64,000 bases of DNA, from positions 38,333,087-38,397,086 of the forward strand of contig OY759216.1 of the NCBI GenBank assembly GCA_963662175.1. The letters run 5' to 3'. Positions within the stretch are counted from its first letter, which is position 1, and each line of letters begins with the position of its first letter. The notes under the pieces were generated by a model that was not told the DNA's origin, made no database searches, and worked only from the letters and a program-made list of their open reading frames with translations. Positions 1-10,224 of this stretch are shown here, piece by piece. The DNA comes from Aradus depressus (Eukaryota; Arthropoda; Insecta; Hemiptera; Aradidae). A program made the position numbers and the translations under genes.

Positions 1-477
1 TCAGTGAATATTTGGACCTGGACAGTTTTTAAAATGAAGAAGAAAGCAGTTTCAGACTTGGTAATGGTAAAATATTTTAACAAAAATGGACTTAGCTGAT
101 TTTCATTGTACGCCGACGATATGGCCTAATATATCGAGTATAAATATATTGGTATTTACCCCAATATATCGCTATATTGAATATATCGATATATCGTTGT
201 TCCCTAGTGTTGTGTAAAGATAGCCTTGACTGGAGCCTACTCGAGTTGCCCCCAACACAACAGAATGCCTGCTGCCCTCATCTTTTTAACATTATGCAAA
301 TCGGAGGATATACAGCCAAGCGGCTCTCCTCAACAGCTAACTGTGTTCATTGGCCAGCAGCGCATCTCTTTGTCTGCCACTTCTTTGCTCTTCAAGATCC
401 CTGGAGGCTAGTCACCTCACCTCTGGACAAACACCAGTTATAGTCGCTAATTACATTCACTAATACCAAGAGACGTC
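1..477. other. AT-rich unique-looking DNA, no gene recognised
   Basis: I see no conserved protein or repeat here. Around 118-200 there is a cluster of TATATCG and ATATATCG words (short, imperfect, low-complexity). Two overlapping open frames of 88 and 61 codons have no recognisable motif and probably arise by chance. The SINE beginning at 478 ends this stretch. Confidence 0.5.
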
Positions 478-762
478 GGGCGCCGGTAGCTCAGAGGTAG
501 CGGGCTTGCCTATTGAGTTCAAGATCACGGGTTCGAAATCCGGCCGAGGATTTTCTATTTTTTATCCGAGAGATGAAAAAACGTTGATGGGACGTTAAAC
601 GATGACGCCGAGCCTGTCGAGATACTCGTTCAAGGAGAATAAACCTGGATTTGTAAAATTTAGGACTCCCACTGTAAAGTCGTACTAGTGTCCAGAAGCG
701 ACGAAAGAGCGCTCTGGTAGTTGGCGATCAAGCCCGGGCAGGAGTCACATAAACGAACTAAT
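478..762 (+). mobile_element. tRNA-derived SINE, near full length
   Basis: The head GGGCGCCGGTAGCTCAGAGG carries a tRNA-like A box, and a B box (GGTTCGAAATCC) follows about 45 bases later. The non-tRNA body includes the family-typical GAGCCTGT, GGACTCCCACTGTA, GCGCTCTGGTAGT and AAGCCCGGGC words. The 3' end is a decayed AACGAACTAAT tail. CAAGAGAC occurs on both sides, before the head and after the tail, and is a likely target-site duplication. It would have been transcribed by RNA polymerase III and mobilised by a LINE; this copy is diverged. Confidence 0.85.
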
Positions 763-1239
763 CAAGAGACAGCTTTTCACATGAGCAACCTAACATTTAA
801 CAAAATACAGTAAAGTTTCTCTGTCAGCTACATTTATCATGGGACTTTGTTGAAACTGCTAGTCATGAAATTGATTTGCCGTTTCATGACTTTTGGATAT
901 TAACGACTACAAGTATGATATAGGACGTAAATCGTAAGCCAAGCGAATTGGTGCAGAGTGCCTCAAAAACCGCTTTACAAATTATTGGATATATAAAATT
1001 TCTGAAAAGAAACTGCATTCTATTAGAGTATATTTTATGAAATCGAATGAAAGTAGCAGCCAATTAAAATTTTTCTCATGATCAAGAAATATTTAATTCA
1101 TTAAAAAATATCCGGAATGTCTTTGTTGCAAGAAGAGATAGAAAGTGAAATGTTCAAGAAATGCACTTTATGAACTGTCCGATTTCTTCTCCCTTTCAAA
1201 TTGTCTAAAACATTAAGATTAAAAATTCAAAATTTTTTT
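763..1239. other. Unassigned AT-rich DNA
   Basis: No open frame of interest, recognisable repeat or RNA gene is seen. Confidence 0.4.
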
Positions 1240-1420
1240 TTTTTACTTTCTTATACCGTTAGTATAAGGAAATATTTTAATCGATTGCAGCTATGAACAA
1301 GAGTTTTAATATGAAAATGTCACATGTGCTAAATTAGATCTGATTAGATTTTGACTGAAGTAGGACGAAAAATCATAACAAATAAAAGTTGTAAAATAAA
1401 CTTATTTTTAATGTTAATCC
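1240..1420 (+). repeat. Family B dispersed repeat, partial
   Basis: It starts with the TTTCTTATACC-GTTAGTATAAGG motif seen at the other family B copies (4.13 and 58.10 kb). It continues with a stretch like the copy at 51.80 kb: GTCACATGTGCTAA, then GATC(T)GATTAGATTTTG. Family identity is unknown. Confidence 0.55.
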
Positions 1421-2735
1421 CATCGAAAAATTGATTCCTACCTAAAATATTCCTTATTAAATTATGAATTCCGTTACAATATTCAATACAATGAATTCCG
1501 ATACAATGAAACAAAGAAAACTGCTGACGCCAAAGACATAACATTCATATGCCCAGTTTTAGATGAATTTGAGAGGACGAGGGGATGGGAGTGTACAAAA
1601 GGGGTTGGTATAAAAAAGTCTTGCAATGGCCACATCGCATATTTTTTAAGATAGCTTCAAAAAAATATTCATCCAAAATTTTGTCTTAACATATACACTA
1701 TTAAAAATAATGATTATTATTAGGGCTGTTGTGCGGAATCACAATTCTAGGGGCCGCGATAGAACTGTGATTCCGTCTGATAATAACTCCCAGTGAATCA
1801 CGTAGTTTAGCTGGGACCGATTTGTATGTGATCCTTCAAATATTATCTTTTTCCTTCCTTAGGACGCTCTACTCCTGGAGAATTTCAAATATCCCCCTCG
1901 GGCTCCTGGAGATAGATAAATATCGTTTGGAATGCAGCTCTGCCCCAAGCGTCCAAGGTTCTGTTTTTTCTTCCGGTTATATTTGAAAATGTCACAACAA
2001 TTTCTGGAATTCGAATCAAAATTGTAATATTCAGTGACTTTGATGATAGTTTTTTTTTTTTTTTTGAAGAAATGATTTGTTAGGGGACGTTTTATATAAC
2101 GACATCGAAAACGGGCACTTCAGAGAGTAAATCTATACCTAAGTTATCCCATCCAAATTAAGATTGTAGAACTAATTCTGTTGTGGTGAGACGTAAGGTG
2201 AAACTGGTTGGTATAAAAAAGTCCTGTTATGGCCCCATCACATATATTTTCTTTTCTTTATTTTTTAAACTAAAAAATTACCGGTAATAGAATTATATTT
2301 TGTTTGTTATGTGGTATAATTTAAACCTTACTTAGAAATATTTCTAATGTGCAATAACTCAAATGTGGTTTTTTCCATTTAGTTGTTGTTGAGTAGATTG
2401 CAAGTAAATCAAGAAATAGCCGCGTATAATCCAGTTTGAAGGGCACGCTCGGATGTGCTTGTTTGACGTTTCTCAATAGATCAATTAATTTAGCACAGTA
2501 ACAATTTTATTAAAATGAGTCATCAAACTCCACCTCTTTAACAGTTAAATGACTTATCCGATTTATTTTGGTGTATGTATTCTTTCTAAATAGCCTTCTT
2601 GGAAGTTGATAAGAAATTGTGTGAAACTACAATATATTTTGAAAAGCTTGCAAAAATCGGTATTGAGGTAGGAAGGGACCTGAGAAATGATTGTTCGAAC
2701 TTTGTCTGGATTGTTGGAATCTACGAGCAGGGTTG
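1421..2735. other. Unassigned AT-rich DNA with one short hairpin
   Basis: No coding remnant was recognised. An imperfect hairpin lies at 1734-1775 (CGGAATCACAATTCTA against TAGAACTGTGATTCCG, one mismatch). The phrase GGTTGGTATAAAAAAGTC followed by TATGGCC-like bases occurs near 1600 and 2205 and again near 52.34 kb, so a low-copy repeat is present. Confidence 0.4.
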
Positions 2736-3660
2736 GGTCAGTAAGGTACTCGGTGTAGTTTACGTTTAGTCAAGTAGAATGTTCTTGAAAATAATTTACG
2801 TTTATCACTTACTTTACGACTACCTAGGTGGAGCCTACTGCTGTCAACCTTAGTGACTAATACAGAATGTTCTGAGTACATTTATCACTTACGACTACCT
2901 AGATAGAGCCTGCTACTGTCAACCTTAGTTTTAGGATATCTCCTTAGTGACTAATACAGAATGTTCTGAGTACATTAAATGTCACTTACGACTACCTAGA
3001 TAGAGCCTGCTAATGTCAATTTTAGTTTTAGGATATCTCCTTAGTGACTAATACATAATGTTCTAGTACCTTTATCACTTATGACTACCTAGTTAGAGCC
3101 TACTGCTGTCAACCTTAGTTTTAGGCTATTTCCTTAGTGACTAATACAGCATGTTCTGAGTACCTTTATCACTTATGACTACCTAGTTAGAGCCTACTGC
3201 TGTCAACCTTAGTTCTGAGTACCTTTATCACTTACGACTACCTAGTTAGAGCCTACTGCTGTCAACCTTAGTTTTAGGCTATTTCCTTAGTGACTAATAC
3301 AGCATGTTCTGAGTACCTTTATCACTTATGACTACCTAGTTAGAGCCTACTGCTGTCAACCTTAGTTCTGAGTACCTTTATCACTTACGACTACCTAGTT
3401 AGAGCCTACTGCTGTCAACCTTAGTTTTAGGCTATTTCCTGAGTGACTAATACATAATGTTCTGAGTACCTTTATCACTTACGACTACCTAGTTAGAGCC
3501 TACTGCTGTCAACCTTAGTTTTAGGCTATTTCCTTAGTGACTAATACAGCATGTTCTGAGTACCTTTATCACTTACTTTACGACTACCTAGGTAGAGCCT
3601 ACTGCTGTCAACCTTAGTTCTGAGTACCTTTATCATATCCTTCGCGTACTACTGTCAACC
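2736..3660 (+). repeat. Tandem array with alternating 94-bp and 59-bp units
   Basis: The unit begins GAGTACCTTTATCACTTA, continues CGACTACCTAG and GAGCCTACTGCTGTCAACC, and in the long form adds TTAGGCTATTTCC plus GTGACTAATACAGCATG. Successive GAGTACC starts at 3158, 3217, 3311, 3370, 3464, 3558 and 3622 give spacings of 59, 94, 59, 94, 94 and 64. The short form is the long form with an internal segment deleted. Units at the 5' edge (2740-3060) are more diverged, as expected if homogenisation acts mainly in the array centre. Confidence 0.9.
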
Positions 3661-4129
3661 CTCCTATTCCCTTCCAGAAGGTGTGAAGCCCTCACCGGAT
3701 TATCCTGTAGCTCACCTCACCTCCGTGATACTATTTTTTGTCTCTTCTCCTATCTCAGGTAGTCCGCTTCGCCTAGCCTTCATCCCGTATCTTCCTTCTT
3801 CTGCATCCAATCTTTTACCCTTTTTTCTTCCTCTTCTTTCGACCCTTTCTCTTCACACATCATGCCTTTCCTCTATACTTTGTAAAACAACAAAACCACT
3901 CCCCCACCTGTTTTTTCAGTCTTTGGTTACCTTTTGAATGGTGGACCAAATTTTCAACATTAAATTATTATAATGTCAAGCGTAAAATTTAAAAAAAACT
4001 TTGAAGTTATATAATGTCTTTTCTCTTCTTCTCTTGTCACTTTTATTGAGAATTACAGCATCAAGTTGTGTTGCAACACTGTTGCAAGTGTTATTTGATG
4101 ACAACCAATAAACACATTATTTGACTATT
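3661..4129. other. Pyrimidine-rich stretch followed by AT-rich DNA
   Basis: Positions 3690-3925 are strongly C+T rich on this strand. That bias explains an 84-codon open frame rich in Ser, Pro and Leu. No protein family was recognised and I do not call it coding. Confidence 0.5.
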
Positions 4130-4940
4130 TTTAGTTTCTTATACCTATAGTATAAGGATGTATTGTAATCGTGCGAGAATTCGAGATCGTGGTTTCAACC
4201 GGATTTCCACTTTTAAAGACGCCTTGAATACGATGATGACCATTTTCGCGATGATGTCTGTCTGTGTGTTGGTATTTATGTGATTGGAAAGGTGTGAGCG
4301 CTCTACCGCAAAAACGATTGTAGTTATAAACTTGAAATTTAGAATGAGGGGTCTCTTGTTCTAACTTAGATCAGATTAGATTTAGTTCACTTTAGTTCGA
4401 GACCTAAGATTATATTTTACAAGATATCACTTATGTTTAATCTATTAAAAAATCTTTTCAAGTAAAAGTTGTAAAAAAAAACATGAAATACATATTTTAT
4501 GTAAAATACAATTTTTTGTAGGTCATCTAGTTTTTGAGATATATGCATTTGATGTATAGTCCTGAAATGAGATTAGATCGCGGGTTCGATACCTGGCCGA
4601 GGCCTTTATTTTATTTTATCTGGGAGGTAAAATGAACTCAAGCACGCCGTCCTTCGGTTGGAACGTTAAGCGATGGTCCCGAGCCTGTACGATGTCAGGT
4701 ACTCGTAAAATTTTAGGGTAGGCAAAATTTAGGACTCACACAGTAGAGTCGGGCTTATATCGAAAGGGCGCTCTGGTAGTAGGCGATATGACCTTTTAGT
4801 TAAAGCCCGGGCATAAGTCACAATAACTAACTGTAGTATTGAAACTCATGTTTTTAGACGGTTTCTTAATTTATACGAAAACGGTTAGTCCAAGAAAACT
4901 CGGTTCTAACCAAAAATGTTCCTTATAACATCCCCAATTG
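4130..4940 (+). repeat. Family B dispersed repeat, split by a SINE
   Basis: The left part (4130-4570) runs from TTTCTTATACCTATAGTATAAGG through ATTCGAGATCG, CATTTTCGCGATGATGTCTG and GTAGTTATAAACTTGAAATTT. The right part (4833-4940) resumes with the segment containing ACGAAAACGGTTAGTCC. The same order is uninterrupted at 58.10-58.59 kb (+) and 30.47-31.00 kb (-), so the SINE inserted into a pre-existing family B copy. No open reading frame is preserved. Confidence 0.7.
4577..4832 (+). mobile_element. tRNA-derived SINE, 5'-truncated, nested in family B
   Basis: Only the B-box half of the tRNA head remains (GGGTTCGATACCTGGCC). The body has ATCTGGGAGGTAAAAT, GCACGCCGTCCTTCGG, GAGCCTGTACGATGTCAGG and AAGCCCGGGC, and the tail is AATAACTAACT. 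Imperfect matching flanks (TATAGTCCTGAAA and TGTAGTATTGAAA) could be a diverged duplication. Confidence 0.85.
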
Positions 4941-4944
4941 CTAA

Positions 4945-5425
4945 TAAATCTTCAGTTTTGAGATAGGAAGTTTGTGAAATCGATCAGAAATTCGATGTTG
5001 AGTTTTCTCCAGAATTTCATGTTTTTCGACTCCCTTATTTCAAAAATTAAAAAAAAATGTCCTGTCTATTTGTGTATATATTTGCGAACACAAGAACTCC
5101 TAATGGAATGAATTCATCGAGACAATATTTTTTATAATATATACATATTATGTATACAGAACCCTATTCGACGACATCTATTAATTTCCGAAGGTCACAA
5201 GACCCAAAAACCCTAATAATTGCCAACGTAATGAATGTATGGACAAAAAATTTAGAATGAGGATTCTGAAGTTCCTGTGTATGTCAACTATTGATTTTTA
5301 GCCGAAAGGGTCGATTAGTTTTAGAGGGTGAGTGGTCTTATTTTATTTATTCATGCTCTGGAAGTACATTGTCCATGATTCACCGACAATATTTTTTGAT
5401 GTCTTGTTATTTTTATACGCAATTA
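4945..5425 (-). repeat. Family A dispersed repeat
   Basis: Read on the minus strand it begins at the GGTGAATCA-like end (the complement of TGATTCACCGACA near 5385) and ends near 4950. It carries the family words TGTCAACTATTGA, GTCGATTAG, CCCTAATAATTGCC and AATTTCATGTTTTTCGAC. Diverged, with no coding capacity. Confidence 0.65.
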
Positions 5426-5569
5426 TTGAAGTATCTTTTTTCAAAATTTCATATTTGTATTTCTTTGAATAATGTAAAAACGAATAAAAAAGCCGGAAAG
5501 GATATGAAAATAAATATTATATTATTCTTGATAATGGATGTTATTTTTGTCTGATCCCTCGTGGGAGGG

Positions 5570-5777
5570 AAATTTGTTACAAAATCTCCTTCTTAAAGAA
5601 GGATGGATCCTTGAGAAACGGCAAACTTCCTGATTGGAACACCCACCAGAGGCTGGAGGAAAGTGTAGATAAATAGAGATATCCAAGGTCTGTGGGAGTT
5701 CATAGTGAATCTGCAATAGAGATGGGACGACATGCTCAGACAATCAACAAATAATAGAATGTAAACAAAACAAACCG
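5570..5777 (+). repeat. Two-copy repeat, copy 1
   Basis: It shares with 7543-7714 the blocks CAAAATCTCCTTCTTA, GATCCTTGAGAAACGGCAAA, CAAGGT(C/T)TGTGGGAGTTCA-like sequence, AATAGAGATGGGA and AATCAACAAATAATAGAAT. Copy 2 lacks about 40 bases from the middle. Both copies lie beside family A or hammerhead elements. Origin unknown. Confidence 0.75.
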
Positions 5778-5814
5778 GAAAAAGTCGTTATATCACCTCC
5801 TTTTTATATTTTTT

Positions 5815-6165
5815 GTTAATTTGATGTCGATACATTCATTACGTCGACAGTTATTAGAGTTTTTAAATCGAGACTCTGATCCCACCTTCCCTTTGACCCT
5901 TTTGGGTAATAATCAATAGGTATCGTCCTTATGGGGTTCTGGATACACATATGAAATTTCATGTCGATCTATTCATTCTATCGGGAGTTATAGTGTTTAT
6001 AGACACACATCCAGACATGACGGACATTTTTTTTTTTTTTTTTTTTTTTTTTTCATTTTTGGAATCAGGGGGTCGGAAACCATGAATTTCCGATGAAAAT
6101 TTAAGATGGAATTTCTGACCGATTACATAACTTCTCTTGTACTTCGTTTAGCATGGGTCCTCAGT
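5815..6165 (+). repeat. Family A dispersed repeat
   Basis: It contains two of the family's internal modules (GTCGATACATTCATTAC...CAGTTATTAGAG and TTATGGGGTTCTGGATACACA), the GACACACATCCAGACA segment, a 24-T run near 6029-6052 and the terminal ATTACATAACTTC block. Confidence 0.7.
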
Positions 6166-6439
6166 CAGAAATTATCGTTCATGGTAATGGTTCATCTTTA
6201 GACCATTAGGTGTTACCATTGCGCCGAATTCCCAAAAAAAGGCCCCTGGCGAACGCCGGTTCGGTCTCTGGTTGATGAGCCGTTGGGAGTCCTGGGATCA
6301 CCTGATTGGCTCCTGCTCCCTTGGGAGCAACTATGTAATCGGAAGCTTTCTATATGATCAGTCCAACTAGTTGATCCAGAAAAACGAAGACAAACGCAGG
6401 AAGCCAGTGTACGGAAAACGAAGAATTATGCAACTTGAA
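6166..6439. other. Unassigned DNA between repeats
   Basis: Moderate GC content around 6230-6330. No gene or recognised repeat is seen. Confidence 0.35.
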
Positions 6440-6543
6440 ATTAATGATACATAACATTTATGCAGAGATATTGTGAAACACTTAATAAAATATATAAAGA
6501 GAAACGTATGTTTTTGTAAAATATTGTCTATTTCATAAAATAT

Positions 6544-6581
6544 ATGGAAGTACTTTCGATATTGCTACCATCTTCAGCCAC
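6544..6581 (-). ncRNA. Putative hammerhead ribozyme motif
   Basis: On the minus strand CTGAAGA (complement of 6571-6577) is followed by an unpaired T and a 4-bp stem II, GGTA/TATC, closed by a GCAA (GNRA) loop. Then come GAAA (6554-6557) and a loop-less stem III, AGT/ACT, with T at position H17. Stem I pairs GTGG (before the CTGAAGA box) with CCAT (after H17): three Watson-Crick pairs and one wobble. All core boxes fit the CUGANGA/GAAA/UH consensus. The extra T between box and stem II is a deviation. Short stem III forms are known to act better as dimers. Cleavage is untested. Confidence 0.7.
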
Positions 6582-6704
6582 GACTTAACAAATACTGATT
6601 TATAATATATGGTATATAATATAATCTATTATATAGTATATAATATATTATAAAATATAGAGAGAAATATATTATAAAATATAATATATTATATAGAATA
6701 TAAT

Positions 6705-6951
6705 TACCCGACCGAGGCCCTTAGTTTATTTTATCTGGGAGGTAAAATAAACATGAGCACGTCGTCCTTCGAATGGTAGTCCCGAGCCTGTATGATGCCC
6801 TAGGTGAATAAAAATTTAGGGTAGGCGAAATTTAGTTCTCCCACAGTAGAGTCGGGCTCATGTCCACCAGAGTGACGAAATAGCGCTCTGGTAGTAGGCG
6901 ATATGACCTCGTAATAAAAGCCCGGGCATGAGTCATAATAACTAACTAGTG
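6705..6951 (+). mobile_element. tRNA-derived SINE, 5'-truncated
   Basis: It starts within the B-box region (CCCGACCGAGGCCC), then has ATCTGGGAGGTAAAATAAAC, CGTCGTCCTTCG, GAGCCTGTATGATG, GAGTCGGGCTCATGTCCACC and AAGCCCGGGCATGAGTCA, ending AATAACTAACTA. It is nested within the hammerhead element at 6440-7000. Confidence 0.9.
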
Positions 6952-7000
6952 TATAATAGACAATATTTTTAAAAAACATACGTTTTTCTTTATATTTTCT

Positions 7001-7295
7001 AACTTGAATCAGTTTACCAGTTGCCGATGAAGCCAAGGGAATCACCCGAAATTCCCTCAGGCCTCCCTGTAATTTTGGGTGGTTGGCTCTGCTGGCAAAT
7101 TCAGATAGAACCCTATATCATTATAAAATATTTTCCCCCTATGTTTTCCTTATTGACGTTTCATTTCCACAGCTGTACCTAAGTATAAGGGAAATTGCGT
7201 TCCAAATTCACCTAAATAATTTTCCGACTCCACGCTCCTCTGATCCCCCCTTCCCTTCGCCCGATTTTGTGTAAAATTGAAATCTTTAAGTCCTT
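7001..7295. other. Unassigned DNA with family A fragments
   Basis: The end (7200-7270) has the family A phrase with TCCGACTCC, CTCTGATCCCCCCTTCCC and GATTTTGTG. The rest is unassigned. The 63-codon open frame here follows this repeat and is not called a gene. Confidence 0.4.
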
Positions 7296-7452
7296 CTAAG
7301 TTGAGGAACGCGGACATATTGTGGAAACTTGTAATAAATGAATGAAGTTCATAACTAGACCTGACGATGGTATAAAGCCGAAACCGGTAGTTATATGTAT
7401 ATATATCTTTAGTGGAATAGACAATATTTCAAAAAATAAGTTTGTTTTATTC
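7296..7452 (+). mobile_element. Hammerhead element, 157-bp monomer form
   Basis: ATCTTTAAGTCCTT is repeated exactly at 7282-7295 and 7453-7466, a 14-bp target-site duplication that fixes both ends. The element is a head of about 50 bases (CGGACATATTGTGGAAAC, then TAATAAATG), then a single hammerhead-like motif, then TTTAGTGGAATAGACAAT and an ATAAGTTTGTTTTATTCA end. It is the simplest version of the inverted double forms at 19.52 and 46.47 kb. It has no open frame, so it would need proteins supplied by another element, plausibly a Penelope-like reverse transcriptase. Length matches the unrelated-sequence element at 38.70 kb exactly. Confidence 0.75.
7358..7392 (+). ncRNA. Putative hammerhead ribozyme motif
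   Basis: CTGACGA at 7361-7367, an unpaired T, then a 3-bp stem II (GGT/GCC with one wobble) around an ATAAA loop. GAAA at 7380-7383 is followed by stem III ACC/GGT without a loop and H17 = A. Stem I is weak: GAC before the box against GTT after the site. Core boxes are intact. Confidence 0.6.
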
Positions 7453-7542
7453 ATCTTTAAGTCCTTATGAGGTTTTGAATTTGCATAAAAAATTTCAAAT
7501 CGATGCATACATTATTCCTTCACTCAAAAATTCATTTCAAAC

Positions 7543-7714
7543 TGTCAAAATCTCCTTCTTATTGAAGGAAAGATCCTTGAGAAACGGCAAACTTCCTGAG
7601 TAAATGATAAACAGGAGTACCCAAGGTTTATGGGAGTTCAAAGTGAATGGGAATAGAGATGGGATCTCCTGCTCAGAGAATCAACAAATAATAGAATATA
7701 AACAAAACAAACTA
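7543..7714 (+). repeat. Two-copy repeat, copy 2
   Basis: Partner of 5570-5777 (see there), with a deletion of about 40 bases between the CAAACTTCCTGA and ACCCAAGGTT blocks. Confidence 0.75.
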
Positions 7715-7844
7715 AAGAACATAACCTGTTTGTTCTACGTCTATGTTGGTTAGTGTACCTAGCACGTAAATTGAGTCAAGGATCTCTTGGTTCTGTTCCA
7801 CTGGTTATTAATAGGGTTGTATTTAGAAAGTTTTCCTTATTGTT

Positions 7845-8490
7845 TTTCTTCCCCAGCTATAGGTATAGGGAATCTTTTCCGATCTGCTAATTTCAAAAAT
7901 AAAGTCCTGATAGAATGAATGTTTGGACACTACATTCAGTATGTAAATTCAAAAACCAATAAAGGAGGCACATATTAATTATCCGCGAAATTAGCTGAGC
8001 GGAAAGGGAGGATCAGAGGAGGGGGTCGCGACTCAAAACCCTAATAACTGCCGATGTAACGACTGTATCGACACGACATGGGTGTCGATGCAGAAGTCGC
8101 TGAGAGGTCTATCTGCGAGAGATGAGACTACGTTTTCTTTCTCAGTTATATGTATAGGGGAAGTTCTGTAATCGGCCATGAAATCGATGCTGTTTCCAGT
8201 GAAATTTTATGTTTTTCCGACCTCTTGATTCCAAAGATAGAAAAAAGAAAATGGCTGTCTTTGTGTGTCTGTGAACACAATAACTCTCGATAGAATGTAC
8301 GTGTATCGACACAAAATTTCATATATAAATTCCCAAACCGACGATGTAATGAATTTATCGACACAAAATTTAGTATGAGGATCTATGTAAACCAAATGTC
8401 GAGTTTTAGGATGGTTTTGGAGGGAGACCGAAAACTTAATTGATTAATTCGTGTTGGGGAAGTACGTACCCGGATGATTCAACGACCTTT
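7845..8490 (-). repeat. Family A dispersed repeats, two joined copies
   Basis: Two minus-strand copies abut near 8130-8160. The second has the better-kept end TTGGGGAAGTACGTACC, then TGATTCAACGACC. Internal words include TGTGTGTCTGTGAACAC, ATAACTCTCGATAGAATG, AATTTAGTATGAGGAT and GAAAACTTAATTGATTAATT. Open frames here follow the repeat and are broken. Confidence 0.7.
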
Positions 8491-9339
8491 TTTTCTGCGG
8501 TTTTTAGCTGCTTAACATATTTCTAAGTTGGAGTAGGACTAGAAGAGCATACACTTTTTTTCTATTTTCTGCATTTTGTTATCCCATTCTTAACGATTAT
8601 CTAATTTATGGATTGAAAAGTTCTTATGTACCTATTACTTACCCCATATAGAACTTAGAAATGTCTCCTTTCTCTGCTTACATCACAGAGCTAGTACGAT
8701 GTAGGTGCTACACGACTAGCGAAACATAGTGCCGAGCTTAGCACTGTAATGGAATGAAGAAACTTGCATTTTCTTCTGTTAAAAGTTGCAGTATCAACTC
8801 CACGCCACTTCTTTCCAAAATCTTCAATTTTCCTAATAATATATGTGTTATTAACAAACAGTATACTACTCGAATTTAATAATAAATAATATTATTAAAG
8901 TCAAATCGTGTGTCACGAAACTCGAGCTGCAATTTCTTCGAGTGACTTCCTTAGGGTTTTGGAATCGAGCCCCTCTGATTCTCTCCTTTCCTTCTGTCGA
9001 TTTTACAGGAACTTATTCATTTTTTAAAAAAAATTTATTGGTATTTTGTTTTTCTTCTCTTTTCTATATTTCGCACAACGTGACCTGATGAAGCGACCCG
9101 GCTCCCTGCCGAGCTGCACTACTTTGCTCTTCCTGACGTTTATTGTCATGCATTTCATTTTATTTTTTAATAGTATTGCTATTACTAATCACATGTACGT
9201 CAGACTCTAATAGTTAATATCTGTTTATGTATCTAATGTATAAGCTATCTTAATGTGTACATCTGTCGCCCACGGTCTCTCTACGGAATCTCATACTGAT
9301 TAGAATAGTCAGGCATCAATGACCTTTGTGGTTGATATG
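8491..9339. other. Unassigned AT-rich DNA
   Basis: Nothing coding was recognised. A short family A-like scrap (GGTTTTGGAATCGAGCCCC, CTTCTGTCGATTT) lies near 8950-9005. CCTGATGAAGCGACCC near 9081 resembles retroelement ends but lacks a following GAAA box. Confidence 0.4.
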
Positions 9340-9449
9340 CCTTTGGCCCTTAAGTTTTTTTGTCTGGGAGGTGAAAAAACCATGAGCACGCCGTTCTTCG
9401 GATGGGACGGTAAGCGATGGTCCCCGGGGCATGAGTCACAATAACTAAC
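9340..9449 (+). mobile_element. tRNA-derived SINE with large internal deletion
   Basis: The middle segment (TGTCTGGGAGGTGAAAAAAC, GCACGCCGTTCTTCGGATGG, AAGCGATGGTCC) is joined directly to the 3' terminal CCGGGGCATGAGTCACAATA and an ACTAACAGT tail. About 150 bases of the consensus are missing. Confidence 0.8.
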
Positions 9450-10224
9450 AGTATGTTGCAAAACTTGATTGTCCCATCAATGTGACAGCGGATTTTGAAG
9501 GCGCAGCAACAATATAGCCAATGTCCTTGATGCTACAGAAACCCACTTATCTGCTTGGAACAGAACAACCCCACATCATTTAAAGACACTTGTTAGATGT
9601 CCAACCTTAATTACACATCCTTGTTGTCCTTGGACTATTCGGGCAAAGTCTCATTACAATCGTTTCTACATAGAACTGTTGACATCTCCAGTCTTAGTCA
9701 TTTAAACAATGATTTAAATTCTCAACCCGTGTCGTCCTGAATAGTTCTATTATTTATTTTTTACTAGAGCAAGTTAAAGAGTTCCTTCTTTGGGAGATTT
9801 AAACTTTCTTCTCCTAAAGTGGGTGCAGTATTAACACAGAGAAGAAGGCGATCCAGATGACCAAGGAACATGGGGCGGCCTGACTGGAATAATGAATTAA
9901 ATGCCAGCCTTCCGTAAGGAGCCAACATCTGTTACTTACCCAGGAAGAACATGTCTCATAAGTTTAGGGCATACTTTGGGAATTCTCCAATTGGGATACC
10001 ATATAAGGCATATCTCCAGAGTGTAGGGAGGGATAGATGAGGCTTCTGGTCAATGAAAAGAAACTCTGCCATGCTTTTCCATTTCTGCCTTGCTTCTCTA
10101 TCAACAGTATAGTGTAATACATTTTATATAACCAAATGTTAATTTGGTGATCTAAATACTACTCAACATTTGCTAAACGAGTTACCTTTACAGTTAACCA
10201 AAAACAGTTCATTTAATTCGTCCA
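9450..10224. other. Unassigned, less repetitive DNA
   Basis: This is one of the longer stretches without a recognised repeat. No open frame above 60 codons and no conserved protein motif was seen in any frame. Confidence 0.4.

Larger units (their letters stand above)
6440..7000 (-). mobile_element. Hammerhead-bearing inverted-repeat element with a SINE inside
   Basis: Inverted arms lie at about 6493-6530 (AAACGTATGTTTTTG...TATTGTCTATTTCA) and 6955-6995 (AATAGACAATATTTTT...AACATACGTTTTTC). Inside the left arm is a complete hammerhead-like motif on the minus strand. A head motif, GAGATATTGTGAAAC followed by TTAATAAAAT, lies at 6465-6490. AACTTGAA occurs at 6432-6439 and 7001-7008 and may be the target-site duplication. 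A 5'-truncated SINE occupies 6705-6951, so the element was about 310 bp before that insertion. An arm-only relative is at 24.16-24.36 kb. Confidence 0.65.

Noticed and set aside
478..560. Possible functional tRNA gene
   Set aside because: A and B boxes are present, but the cloverleaf does not close and the sequence continues into the SINE body with a TSD; the same holds at every other GGCGCCGGTAGCTCAG site.
9078..9110. CCTGATGAAGCGACCCGG as a hammerhead
   Set aside because: There is no GAAA after a stem-loop of suitable size; it only resembles generic retroelement ends.
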